From: Deltaproteobacteria bacterium GWA2_45_12
GTDB lineage: Bacteria; UBA10199
Reading direction: 5' to 3'
DNA length: 33,514 nucleotides
Assembly (NCBI GenBank): GCA_001797365.1
Contig: MGPH01000013.1
Span: forward strand, 30,887-64,400
Shown here: positions 25,040 to 33,133 of the stretch, piece by piece
How positions within the stretch are numbered: position 1 is the stretch's first letter
Layout: every line of letters starts with the position of its first letter
Notes under the pieces: model-generated
What the model was told of the DNA's origin: nothing
What the model saw: only the letters and a program-made list of their open reading frames with translations
The model's database searches: none
Made by a program: the position numbers and the translations under genes

Positions 25040-25947
25040 TGGCCGAAAAAAATCCAGCCTACCATGTCATCACTTTTGAAATAAAAATAGACGTTTTGGA
25101 ACCCCTTCAGGGGATTCTCTACCAACAGGGGGCCTTGGGACTTGAAGAATTGCCTTCTGACAAAAAGGATTATGTCATTATTAAAGCCTACTTCGATGCC
25201 AAAGAACCTCTGAGTCAGTTTTTGGATTCTTTTCCTGTAAGGGCAATTCATGAATTGCCCTTACATGCCACCACCATCACCCTTCAATCCATCAAACAAA
25301 ATATTGTTCCCTTCGAACCCTTGGAACTTATTCCAGGCACATGGATTGTGCCTCCGAAGGATATGAATCAATCTCATTTAGAAATCCCCGATGTTCACTC
25401 TATCATCATCCGGCCCGGGATGGCTTTTGGGACGGGAAGGCATGAGACCACACAGTTAGTGGCGGAAATATTTGTAGGGGCGCTGCTTGCTGCGCCCTAT
25501 TTTGTTCAATCACGGGCGCAGCAAGCTGCGCCCCTACGAAAACAAATACAATCCGTACTCGATGTGGGGTGTGGTAGTGGCATTTTGGCTCTTTTTGCAG
25601 CGCAAAATGGAATTTCCAAAGTAGATGGTGTTGAAATTGATCCCCAAGCCCTTAATAACGCCCGTGAAAACATCGCCCTCAACAATCAAAACCATATTCA
25701 ACTTTATCAAAATTTGAAGGAAGTGCCCGATTGTTACGATTGTCTTTTGGCTAATATTTTGGCTTCAACCCTTATTTATTTAAAAGAAGAACTTCTTTCA
25801 AAGATAAACAAGGGTGGATTTCTTATTGCCTCAGGCATTACTGTTGAAGAAGCCCAAAGCTTTGAACCTTATTTCGCCCGGCTTACGTTAATAAAAAAAG
25901 TCCAAAAAAAGGAATGGTTGTGTTATTGCTTTCAAAACAATGATTAA
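25039..25947 (+). CDS. prmA: Ribosomal protein L11 methyltransferase with two palindromic inserts (302 aa)
   Basis: SAM-dependent methyltransferase for ribosomal protein L11 Lys/N-terminal amines. The family motifs are IIIRPGMAFGTGRHETTQL (residues about 122-140), motif I VLDVGCGSGILALFAA, VDGVEIDPQALNNARENI and the catalytic-region LLANILASTLI. Two stretches are foreign: residues about 67-76 ([10 protein letters not shown], in the N-terminal L11-binding domain) and 146-167 ([22 protein letters not shown], between the GTGRHETT motif and motif I). Both are encoded exactly by palindromic repeats (25236-25265 and 25474-25537) and keep the frame. The total of 302 is near the normal length, so the surrounding regions are probably slightly short. 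Start ATG 25039 overlaps the previous stop (TAATG). Confidence 0.95.
   Translation: MAEKNPAYHVITFEIKIDVLEPLQGILYQQGALGLEELPSDKKDYVIIKAYFDAKEPLSQFLDSFPVRAIHELPLHATTITLQSIKQNIVPFEPLELIPGTWIVPPKDMNQSHLEIPDVHSIIIRPGMAFGTGRHETTQLVAEIFVGALLAAPYFVQSRAQQAAPLRKQIQSVLDVGCGSGILALFAAQNGISKVDGVEIDPQALNNARENIALNNQNHIQLYQNLKEVPDCYDCLLANILASTLIYLKEELLSKINKGGFLIASGITVEEAQSFEPYFARLTLIKKVQKKEWLCYCFQNND
25236..25265. repeat. Perfect 30-bp palindrome inside prmA
   Basis: Identical to 23958-23987: TGTAAGGGCAATTCA followed by its exact reverse complement. Being 30 bp long with no stop in this frame, it adds exactly ten codons. Confidence 0.95.
25474..25537. repeat. GTAGGGGCG bipartite inverted repeat inside prmA
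   Basis: Left arm GTAGGGGCGCTGCTTGC TGCGCCC (25474-25497) and right arm GGGCGCAGCAAGCTGCG CCCCTAC (25514-25537) are inverse copies with one mismatch, separated by 16 bp. The sucC insert matches the left arm at 23 of 24 positions. Confidence 0.93.
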
Positions 25948-26683
25948 ATGTTTTTTCCCCATGCGAATTAAAAAAGTCATCCTGAAAATTTTCTTGATAA
26001 GCTTTTTTGCCGTTTTATCTTCTTCACTGGCTATGGCCAGAGCCCCTTCCAATTCCAGAACAGATTCTTCTTCCCGAACACCTTCGACCAAAAAAAGTAA
26101 ATACATTGAATCCGAAACCGGGCTGAACATTCCTTCCATGGGCATTGCCATTGATGCCATTTATCAACCTGAACTTGATAATTTGATTCCTGGCTACAAA
26201 ATATTAAACATTGTCCTTACCAATAAAAGTTCCCAGAATATTCAACTTAATCCCAATAAAGACCGATGGATTGTTCGTGACAATGTCGACAAAAAGCATA
26301 TTGCCATTAATCATCTTCGTTTTTTGGGAGAAAAAGTGTGGGAAGAAATATCTGCCGACCTTAGAAACAAACTGGAATATCCTCAAATTGTCCGTAGCGG
26401 CAACAACACCAAAATTGATGTGTTTTTTCCAGCCACCACCAATCTGGCCAATTTTAGATCCTTTGAATGGAAATCCTTCTTTTTCAAAAAAGAATTTCTC
26501 CTGACAAACCCCTTGGAAAAAGATTTGAAGCTTGATGACCTCACCCGACCCACAACACAATCGATCACCCTTTCCAATGTGAAATATGATGGGAAAACCC
26601 CAGAAGAACCTAAAGTAAAAAAAGAATCCCCTCCTCCGGCTTTTGATCCCAAACTGGATGATTTCTCAATTACGGTGGATTAA
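25940..26683 (+). CDS. Exported protein of unknown function (247 aa)
   Basis: A hydrophobic N-terminal signal (KVILKIFLISFFAVLSSSLAMA) is followed by a Ser/Arg-rich stretch, and a beta-rich middle: GYKILNIVLTNKSSQNIQLNP looks like the start of an immunoglobulin-like strand pair. A charged, Pro-rich tail ends FDPKLDDFSITVD. No family is recognised. It may start at ATG 25940 (overlapping prmA by 8 bp) or at the in-frame ATG 25961 (MRIKKVIL), which gives a more usual signal peptide. Its last 14 bp overlap the convergent lipoprotein gene. Confidence 0.72.
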   Translation: MIKCFFPMRIKKVILKIFLISFFAVLSSSLAMARAPSNSRTDSSSRTPSTKKSKYIESETGLNIPSMGIAIDAIYQPELDNLIPGYKILNIVLTNKSSQNIQLNPNKDRWIVRDNVDKKHIAINHLRFLGEKVWEEISADLRNKLEYPQIVRSGNNTKIDVFFPATTNLANFRSFEWKSFFFKKEFLLTNPLEKDLKLDDLTRPTTQSITLSNVKYDGKTPEEPKVKKESPPPAFDPKLDDFSITVD

Positions 26684-28946
26684 ACTTACCACACGCCACT
26701 CCTCCACTCCCCAAAGCAACACAAATGGTTTTGCCCCGGTTTGTGACATCCACTCCAAAAGTGGCGCCCACTTCCCAGGCATGAATCAGTTTTGGTTTGG
26801 CAGGATGGGTCATATCAAAAAAACTAACGCCAAAAGCATGGGGCAACAACAATGTGTTCCCCCCCATGGAAAAAGAAAGTCCCATGAATTGATTTTTGTC
26901 CATGGCAAGCTTGTTTAAGATGGAAGCCACCGTGATATTGGGAAGTATATTCATGACCGCAACACTGACCTGCCCTTGATCCGTCTTGTAAAAAACATAG
27001 GCCGTTTTTTGGTGGGGTGCCAGACGAACACCCAGAGCTTGAAAGCCGGGCTTTATGGCAGGTATTGTTGTTGATAAGGCCAGCTTGTTAAGTCCCAAGC
27101 CAAAATCAAAAACACAAACACCTTTTTCTCCACAAGCAGCCAACACTTTGTTCTGCAAAGGAAGAGCTTCTATAGAAAAAAGAGGGGGGGTTTTCAATTC
27201 AGCCAATTTCTGAATTTTCTTTCCTAAAGTATAAACAGACAAACTTCCTTCCGAAACCCCATTTGACTTGTTTTTGGCCAAAAAGAGAGCCTGTTGATCT
27301 CCAATAACCGCATAGGCCATGGCCTGGATTTTTTGAGCCGGCAAAGCCAACATCGAGGATGAACTAAAATCTGAAGAAACCTGGTAAATTTTTCCGGTAT
27401 CCTCGCTAAAAGCCCAAAAGGATCCCCCGCCATAAGCCATGATACGGGCTTGGGCTGGCAAATTTTTTATTGTATGGGATAAAATTTCAATAGGATCGGA
27501 CTTGATGGAAGGAACAATAAAAAATCCCTTATCCCCTCTTAAATAAGCCCGTTCCCCTGCCAACAAGATACTAGAAATTCGGCCGGGCAGGGAAAGTTCG
27601 GCACTTTTGGAAAGTTTTTGTACCGTCTTGGCTCCCCCTTGAAACGCCAAAGGGGTCCTGCCTTTTAAAGAGCTTTCTTCCCCGGATTCTGCCTGATGAT
27701 AAAGAGAAACCCCATTTTCATGGGCAACAACCACTTTGTCATTTTTGGCATCAAGAGAAATGATGTTTGCCTTATCCGCCAAGGAAAGAACGGAACCCTG
27801 TTTTGTCACTAAATCAAAATTGAAAACCTGATCGGGATTTTTCCAAAAAATAATTTTGTTATTTTTTATATCAGGCGAAAAATCATCGGCCGACTCCCCT
27901 AAAGCATACAAACGGCCTAGATCAGAAATGCCACCGGAGCCGGACAAGGGAACCAACTGAAGCCAATCTAAAGACTGTGTGGAAGGATTTTTAACAAGAA
28001 CCACTAAAAAAGCCGCTTTTTGTTCTTCCCAAACATCCAAAAGAACAAAAGGCTTGTCAAAAGGAATTTCGGACAAGACAGAAAAATCAGCCTCTCGCAC
28101 CACCTTAATGCGATTCTCTTCAGCGAGATAATAATACCCTTGATAAGCGACAAGATTGGATACTTCCTTAACAGGCAATTCGGAAATTAAAACCATATCC
28201 GTTACCGAATTGAGGGCATACATTTGGACTTTGTCAGAAGCAGCAACAAAGGCATAAATCTGGTTTTTAGAGTTTTTAAAAAAATGAACGGTTCCCAACA
28301 TCGCTACCGAACCCAAAGAACTTATCTGGAAGGAGGCATCCATTTCAAAAACTTCCAGGATGTTTCCCAACTCTGCCAGATAAAACCTTGTCTTGCCGTC
28401 GGTAAGGCCACACGCAGCTTGATAAACAGGAGCCTTTGTAAATTGTGCCGCTAATGTTTTTAGATTTTCATCCAAAACCGATATTTTTTGATGAGACCCC
28501 ATCAGCACCACGCCACAATCGTAAGAAATAAAATGGGGCATCCCTCCAAACCGAACGATACTATCGAGCAAGCCCGCAAGATTGCTGACAAGGGCACTAG
28601 GAACCTGGGGCATTGTTTCCGGAGCAACAACAGCTGGCTCTGGATTGGGAAGCGCTTCTTGGGAATCAGAATCCGGAACCGGGGTTGGGATGTCTTCCGG
28701 AACTTGATCTAAAGCTTCCGCTTCCACCTGGCCAAAAGATACTTGAGCTTCATCCGGAAGAGAAAGAGAGGAAGGCAGACTTTTTTGTGCGGACGTTTTA
28801 TTTTCCTTTTTGGATTTCTGATCTTCCTTATCAACCAAGCCCCACTTGGCTAAATGACGCGTCACAAGATTTTTTACTGAGTTTAAAGAATCACAACTCG
28901 TTCCAAGAAATACAAAAAGAATCAAAAAAAGAGCTGACCGTTTCAT
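26670..28946 (-). CDS. Putative lipoprotein with beta-propeller-like repeats (758 aa)
   Basis: Start chosen at ATG 28946 (MKRSALFLILFVFLGTSCDS), which gives a short signal peptide ending in a Cys, so probably a lipoprotein, though LGTSC is a weak lipobox. A charged low-complexity linker (about 35-110) follows. The rest, about 640 residues, is beta-rich with regularly spaced hydrophobic strands such as 'NLVAYQGYYYLAEENRIKVV' and 'GKTICVALGSGGVACGKF', as in LVIVD or WD-like propellers. It is probably displayed on the outer membrane. No catalytic motif is seen. Upstream is a long intergenic region with a MITE-like element. Confidence 0.75.
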   Translation of the reverse strand: MKRSALFLILFVFLGTSCDSLNSVKNLVTRHLAKWGLVDKEDQKSKKENKTSAQKSLPSSLSLPDEAQVSFGQVEAEALDQVPEDIPTPVPDSDSQEALPNPEPAVVAPETMPQVPSALVSNLAGLLDSIVRFGGMPHFISYDCGVVLMGSHQKISVLDENLKTLAAQFTKAPVYQAACGLTDGKTRFYLAELGNILEVFEMDASFQISSLGSVAMLGTVHFFKNSKNQIYAFVAASDKVQMYALNSVTDMVLISELPVKEVSNLVAYQGYYYLAEENRIKVVREADFSVLSEIPFDKPFVLLDVWEEQKAAFLVVLVKNPSTQSLDWLQLVPLSGSGGISDLGRLYALGESADDFSPDIKNNKIIFWKNPDQVFNFDLVTKQGSVLSLADKANIISLDAKNDKVVVAHENGVSLYHQAESGEESSLKGRTPLAFQGGAKTVQKLSKSAELSLPGRISSILLAGERAYLRGDKGFFIVPSIKSDPIEILSHTIKNLPAQARIMAYGGGSFWAFSEDTGKIYQVSSDFSSSSMLALPAQKIQAMAYAVIGDQQALFLAKNKSNGVSEGSLSVYTLGKKIQKLAELKTPPLFSIEALPLQNKVLAACGEKGVCVFDFGLGLNKLALSTTIPAIKPGFQALGVRLAPHQKTAYVFYKTDQGQVSVAVMNILPNITVASILNKLAMDKNQFMGLSFSMGGNTLLLPHAFGVSFFDMTHPAKPKLIHAWEVGATFGVDVTNRGKTICVALGSGGVACGKFNPP

Positions 28947-29288
28947 AGGCAAGATTGATTCGTTCAAATTTTTAAAAGAATCAATAATTTTGCATTGTAG
29001 GGGGCACTTTCAAGCGCGTCAATAAAATTGAAAAATCTGCAATCCTTCAGTTACGGAAATTCGGGAACAAATCCCCCTGACCCCCTTTTTTAAAGGGGGA
29101 TGAACCAGGAAAATATAATTTTTTTTCTTCTTCTACCCATCCCCCTTTAAAAAGGGGGATTAAGGGGGATTTTCTCCGTGCCCGTTTCCACAAATGCCTA
29201 AGTACCTTTTGCCACCAATGACTGAAGCTTTACAAAATTTCCAGTCATCGATTGACCCCTCACGAAGTTTTCGTTAACGTCTATAGCT
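28947..29288. other. Intergenic region with repeat and possible promoter
   Basis: No gene is seen. It holds the repeat at 29055-29189. A possible plus-strand promoter for the acyltransferase follows: TTGACC (29252-29257), 17 bp, then TAACGT (29275-29280). The -10 box is weak. Confidence 0.45.
29055..29189. repeat. MITE-like CCCCCTTT-AAAGGGGG element, arms in opposite order
   Basis: Left arm: GGAAA, CGGGAACAAATCCCCC, then CCCCCTTTTTTAAAGGGGG. Right arm: CCCCCTTTAAAAAGGGGG, ATTAAGGGGGATTTTCTCCG, then CCCGTTTCC. It has the same building blocks as 14575-14697 and 22884-23020, but here the AAATCCCCC sides point outward rather than inward. Confidence 0.83.
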
Positions 29289-31079
29289 ATGGTTTGCATT
29301 TGGATCTTTTTGATTCTACTTTATCTTACCCCTTTATGCTTGGTTGCTTTCAAACTTTTTTCATTTTTATGGCTTCTTCTTTCTTATCCCTTACGCCTCA
29401 CCCGAAACATCATGGGGATCAAACGCCGACAAAGGGACGATCACAACTTAAAAGGTCCCGATTTCTTGGGCAAAATTAATTACCTCCTGGGCAACTATGA
29501 ATATATCATTCGCTCCCCACGAAACTACAGCTTGGGCTTTGTTGTTACCGCTTACCTTATTATTACAAACATTCGCTCGCTCATTCATAATCAAGCCCCT
29601 GGAGAAAACCAAATTTATCCTCTTATTCTTCTTATTCTTACCTTTTACACCATCCATCACGAAATTCTTACAAATCTTAAAATGGCCGAAATTCTGCGTA
29701 CCAATCCATCGCTTCATCCACGCCTCTTTTTCGACATTTACAAAAATCTTTTGGGGCCGTTTTTTTATTCCATTCCGGAAAAAATGGAGACCATCTCCCC
29801 CCTGGGAATCCAGTTTGGGCAAACAGGGCGTAGCCAAAAAAGTATAAAACCAACGCTCAATTTTATCGGCGACACGGCTCATTTGGCCCATGTTTGTTTA
29901 AAAGCCCTCAAATATGTGGGCCATGAATATGCCCGTGAAGTCTTTGATCCGTTTGCTTCCATGTGGGGTAAACGCCTTCTGCAGGTGGTAGGCGCTCAAT
30001 TTGAGATAATAGGTTCTGAAAAACTGCAAAATCTCACAGGCAAAAATATTCTCGTCTTCAATCACAAAAGCCAGCTTGATTTCATCCTGGCCTTTTTTGC
30101 GCTAAGCCATATCCGGCTTGCTTCAAAAAGAGGGGTTAAAGTCCGTTTCATTACTGCCAAGGACCATTTTTTGGATAATCCCTTTATTTATGATTTTTTA
30201 GGTGTGGGAAGGCTTATCGAAGCCGTCGACATGGTTTTTATTGAAAGGAAAAAAGCCAAGCAAGGCGTGGCTGATCTTGGGCAGGCCGCTTCTTTTCTGG
30301 CGCGCAAGGACATTGATCTTGCCATTTTTCCCCAGGGCACAAGAGCTGAAGGAAACGCGGATCGTTCGGGAAAACGGAGGGATTCAGGCTATTACACAAC
30401 AGTTCCTCCCAAGGATATCGACAACGACATGGGGCATCTTCGAAAGGGAACGGCCTTTCTGGCAGTCAACTCACTTATTGAGTTGGCGAAAGTTGGAGAA
30501 AAAGAACTCAATCTTATCTTTGTAGGCATTAAGGGGACTGCCTCCATTTTGGCCAAGCAATCATTAAAATTTCAAACCGAAACCCAGGTCAATTTCAACG
30601 TGGGTGAAATTTTAACCCTGCCCACTTCCTTGGCAGAGGAACTGCGTCAGCCACTGGATATGGCCAATCCCCAAAGCCCCCAAGAAGAAAGCTATCTCCA
30701 GCTGGTGCAAAAAATTCATGAAGCCATCGACCTTCATTTAATCGACAGCCTGCATTTGCATGAGGGGTTAAAAAATCGCTACCTGATGGATTTGACAGCC
30801 CACTTTCAATATAGCCAAGACAAAGTAGATGCCATTACTAACAATTTAAATGACATGGGAGAAAAGCATCCTTCCATTCTTTATCAGGTGCTTGACCGTA
30901 TTTACGCTTGCAAGCCGGAAGACTGGAATAGTTACCTATCCCTTTTATCCCAACTCCTTATTGAAGGAGCCCCGCGCGAAAAATTAAAAAAACTACGGCA
31001 CGATATTACTCTGCACATGTTTGGCAGGCTGAAGACAAAACTGCATGGGAAGAAGATTGACCCGCAAAAAAGGGTTTGA
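29289..31079 (+). CDS. PlsC-type 1-acylglycerol-3-phosphate acyltransferase-like membrane protein (596 aa)
   Basis: Glycerophospholipid acyltransferase family (LPLAT). Hydrophobic N-terminal segments (about 1-35 and 85-125) suggest two or more membrane helices. The catalytic HX4D motif is NHKSQLD (His259, Asp264). A glycine-type substrate motif, FPQGTRAEG, starts at residue 347. These would place it in phospholipid synthesis or remodelling at the inner membrane. It is about twice as long as typical PlsC (~240 aa): the N-terminal ~230 residues and the C-terminal ~130 helical residues are extra and not recognised. The downstream gene is an acyl/acetyl-CoA ligase 49 bp away, consistent with lipid metabolism. 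Confidence 0.85.
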   Translation: MVCIWIFLILLYLTPLCLVAFKLFSFLWLLLSYPLRLTRNIMGIKRRQRDDHNLKGPDFLGKINYLLGNYEYIIRSPRNYSLGFVVTAYLIITNIRSLIHNQAPGENQIYPLILLILTFYTIHHEILTNLKMAEILRTNPSLHPRLFFDIYKNLLGPFFYSIPEKMETISPLGIQFGQTGRSQKSIKPTLNFIGDTAHLAHVCLKALKYVGHEYAREVFDPFASMWGKRLLQVVGAQFEIIGSEKLQNLTGKNILVFNHKSQLDFILAFFALSHIRLASKRGVKVRFITAKDHFLDNPFIYDFLGVGRLIEAVDMVFIERKKAKQGVADLGQAASFLARKDIDLAIFPQGTRAEGNADRSGKRRDSGYYTTVPPKDIDNDMGHLRKGTAFLAVNSLIELAKVGEKELNLIFVGIKGTASILAKQSLKFQTETQVNFNVGEILTLPTSLAEELRQPLDMANPQSPQEESYLQLVQKIHEAIDLHLIDSLHLHEGLKNRYLMDLTAHFQYSQDKVDAITNNLNDMGEKHPSILYQVLDRIYACKPEDWNSYLSLLSQLLIEGAPREKLKKLRHDITLHMFGRLKTKLHGKKIDPQKRV

Positions 31080-31128
31080 TACTAAATGCACATGAGTTCC
31101 AACAAAAAAGTGAGGCCATAACATCCTC

Positions 31129-33090
31129 ATGTACACCAACGCCATTATCTGGAAACCGACGAAGGATCATCTCGAAAATTCCAATATCGCCCGCTTCATG
31201 AAAAAGAACGGGATTGCCGATGCCAAGACGCTCATTCAAAAATCTTCGGCAGACATCGAATGGTTTTGGAAGGCAGCGTTAGAGGATTTGGGCATCGAGT
31301 GGTTTCAGCCTTACACCAAGATTGTGGAAGGCGGCCTCCCCTGGGCTAAATGGTTTTTGAATGGCAAGATCAATATTGTTGCCAATTGCCTGGATCGTCA
31401 CCAAAAAACTTCCATCAAAAATAAAACCGCTTTCATTTGGGAAGGCGACTGCGGCGCCACATCCAAAATCACTTACGGCGAGCTTCATCAAAAAGTTGCA
31501 GCGTTTGCCGCAGGGCTTCGTTCCTTGGATGTTAAAAAAGGCGATTGTGTCGCCCTCTACATGCCGATGATTCCCGAAATGGTCGTGGCCTTCTTCGCCA
31601 TTTTAAAAATTGGCGCCACGGTCATCCCTATTTTTTCGGGTTTTGGGCCGGAACCAACGGCCATTCGCCTGGATGATGCCAAAGTAAAGGTGCTTATCAC
31701 TGCCGATGGCGCCCTACGTCGCGGGAAAAAAGTTTCGATCAAGGAACAGGCCGATAAAGCGCTGACACAAGCCCCCTCGGTCAAACACGTCGTCGTGGCC
31801 AAAAGATTGTTCGAAAACATCCCTTGGACCGAAGGGCGGGATGTTTGGTTTGATGATCTTCTCACCCTCCCCCCTACCCCCCTCCCCTCGAGGGAGGGGG
31901 CCGGGGGAGGGGGTACAGAAATCCTGGACGCCGAAGATCGATCCCTTGTCATCTACACTTCAGGAACCACCGGAAAACCCAAGGGCACCGTGCATACGCA
32001 CGCCGGATGCCTGGCACAGATGGTGAAGGAAGTGGCCTACACGATGGATTGTAAATCGGAGGACGTTTTCTTCTGGGTGAGTGACATTGGCTGGATGATG
32101 GGCCCGTGGGAATTAATCGGCGCAACACAACGCGGAGCCACGGTGGTGATTTTTGAAGGGGCGCCTGATTATCCACAGCCCGATCGCTTATGGGACATGG
32201 TGGAACGGCACAAGGTTTCTATTTTGGGAATTTCTCCAACCGCCATCCGTCTTCTTAAAAAAGCCGATTTGGAAAACGTGACCAAGCACGATCTTTCATC
32301 GCTGCGCATCCTTGGTTCCACCGGTGAAGCATGGGACCCTGAATCCTACATGTGGTATTTCAAAAACATCGGGGGCAAACGCTGTCCCATCATGAATATT
32401 TCGGGCGGCACTGAAATTGTCGGCTGCCACTTGGCTCCCCTCCCCGTTTCTCCGCTAAAAGCCTGCACGCTCGGGGGCCCGAGCTTGGGCATGGACGTCG
32501 ATGTTTTTAACGAAGAAGGAAAATCAGTTCGTGGCGAGGTGGGTTACTTAGTGTGCAAAAAACCCGCACCCAGCATGACTAAAGGTTTTTTAAATGACCC
32601 CCAACGTTATTTGGACACTTACTTTTCCAAATGGCCAAACATTTGGAACCATGGTGATTGGGCGTTTGTCGATGAGGATGGCTTCTGGTTTCTGCGCGGA
32701 CGCGCTGATGATGTGATCAAAGTCTCCGGCCACCGCACCGGCCCAGCAGAAATTGAATCCGCGCTCATGGATTCCCCCCTGGTCGCCGAATGTGCCGCCA
32801 TCGGCGTTCCTCATGCCATCAAGGGTGAATCGATTGTCTGCTTTGTTGTGCTCAAAGATGTCGGGCAAGCTTCAGAAGACATCAAGAAAAATTTAAAGAT
32901 TAAAGTCGGCGAGAAATTAGGAAAGACATTAACCCCGGACGAAATCAAATTCGTCAAAGCCCTCCCCAAAACACGTTCGGCAAAAATCGTGAGGGGAGCG
33001 ATCAAAAAGAAATTTTTGGGGTTGCCGTTGGGGGATGTTTCTTCGGTGGAGAATTTGGAGGCGTTGGATGCGATTGGCTTGGTTCTTTAA
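31129..33090 (+). CDS. Acetyl-CoA-synthetase-like acyl-CoA ligase with palindromic insert (653 aa)
   Basis: Adenylate-forming enzyme: carboxylate + ATP + CoA to acyl-CoA + AMP. The N-terminal ACAS-type helix region WFLNGKINIVANCLDRH is present. A3 P-loop: YTSGTTGKPKG (from residue 276). A5: ISGGTEIVGC. The A7/A8 region GDWAFVDEDGFWFLRGRADDVIKVSGHR contains the hinge Asp. The A10 catalytic Lys is in PKTRSAKIVRG (about K619). Length and N-terminus match acetyl-CoA synthetase, but the substrate region GWMMGPWELIGAT and LGSTGEAWDPESY lacks recognisable Acs specifics, so propionate or another short acid is possible. Residues about 246-263 (TLPPTPLPSREGAGGGGT) are a palindrome-encoded insert. Many bacterial Acs enzymes are switched off by acetylation of the A10 lysine. 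Confidence 0.92.
   Translation: MYTNAIIWKPTKDHLENSNIARFMKKNGIADAKTLIQKSSADIEWFWKAALEDLGIEWFQPYTKIVEGGLPWAKWFLNGKINIVANCLDRHQKTSIKNKTAFIWEGDCGATSKITYGELHQKVAAFAAGLRSLDVKKGDCVALYMPMIPEMVVAFFAILKIGATVIPIFSGFGPEPTAIRLDDAKVKVLITADGALRRGKKVSIKEQADKALTQAPSVKHVVVAKRLFENIPWTEGRDVWFDDLLTLPPTPLPSREGAGGGGTEILDAEDRSLVIYTSGTTGKPKGTVHTHAGCLAQMVKEVAYTMDCKSEDVFFWVSDIGWMMGPWELIGATQRGATVVIFEGAPDYPQPDRLWDMVERHKVSILGISPTAIRLLKKADLENVTKHDLSSLRILGSTGEAWDPESYMWYFKNIGGKRCPIMNISGGTEIVGCHLAPLPVSPLKACTLGGPSLGMDVDVFNEEGKSVRGEVGYLVCKKPAPSMTKGFLNDPQRYLDTYFSKWPNIWNHGDWAFVDEDGFWFLRGRADDVIKVSGHRTGPAEIESALMDSPLVAECAAIGVPHAIKGESIVCFVVLKDVGQASEDIKKNLKIKVGEKLGKTLTPDEIKFVKALPKTRSAKIVRGAIKKKFLGLPLGDVSSVENLEALDAIGLVL
31863..31915. 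repeat. C/G-rich palindrome inserted in frame in the acyl-CoA ligase gene
   Basis: Centred on CCCTCGAGGG (31885-31894), with a left arm of CCCTCCCCCCTACCCCCC type and a right arm of GAGGGAGGGGGCCGGGGG type. It encodes the linker TLPPTPLPSREGAGGGG just before the A3 motif. A repeat of this kind (LPPTPLPSREG) is familiar from other bacterial proteins. Confidence 0.85.
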
Positions 33091-33133
33091 CAACACCTCG
33101 ACCTGGATATCCGGGCACTTAAACTGTCAATAA

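Noticed and set aside
29252-29479. 75-aa frame from TTG 29252 overlapping the acyltransferase
   Set aside because: It is a shadow frame: the acyltransferase in the other frame has membrane segments and continuous coding, and TTG 29252 looks more like a -35 box.
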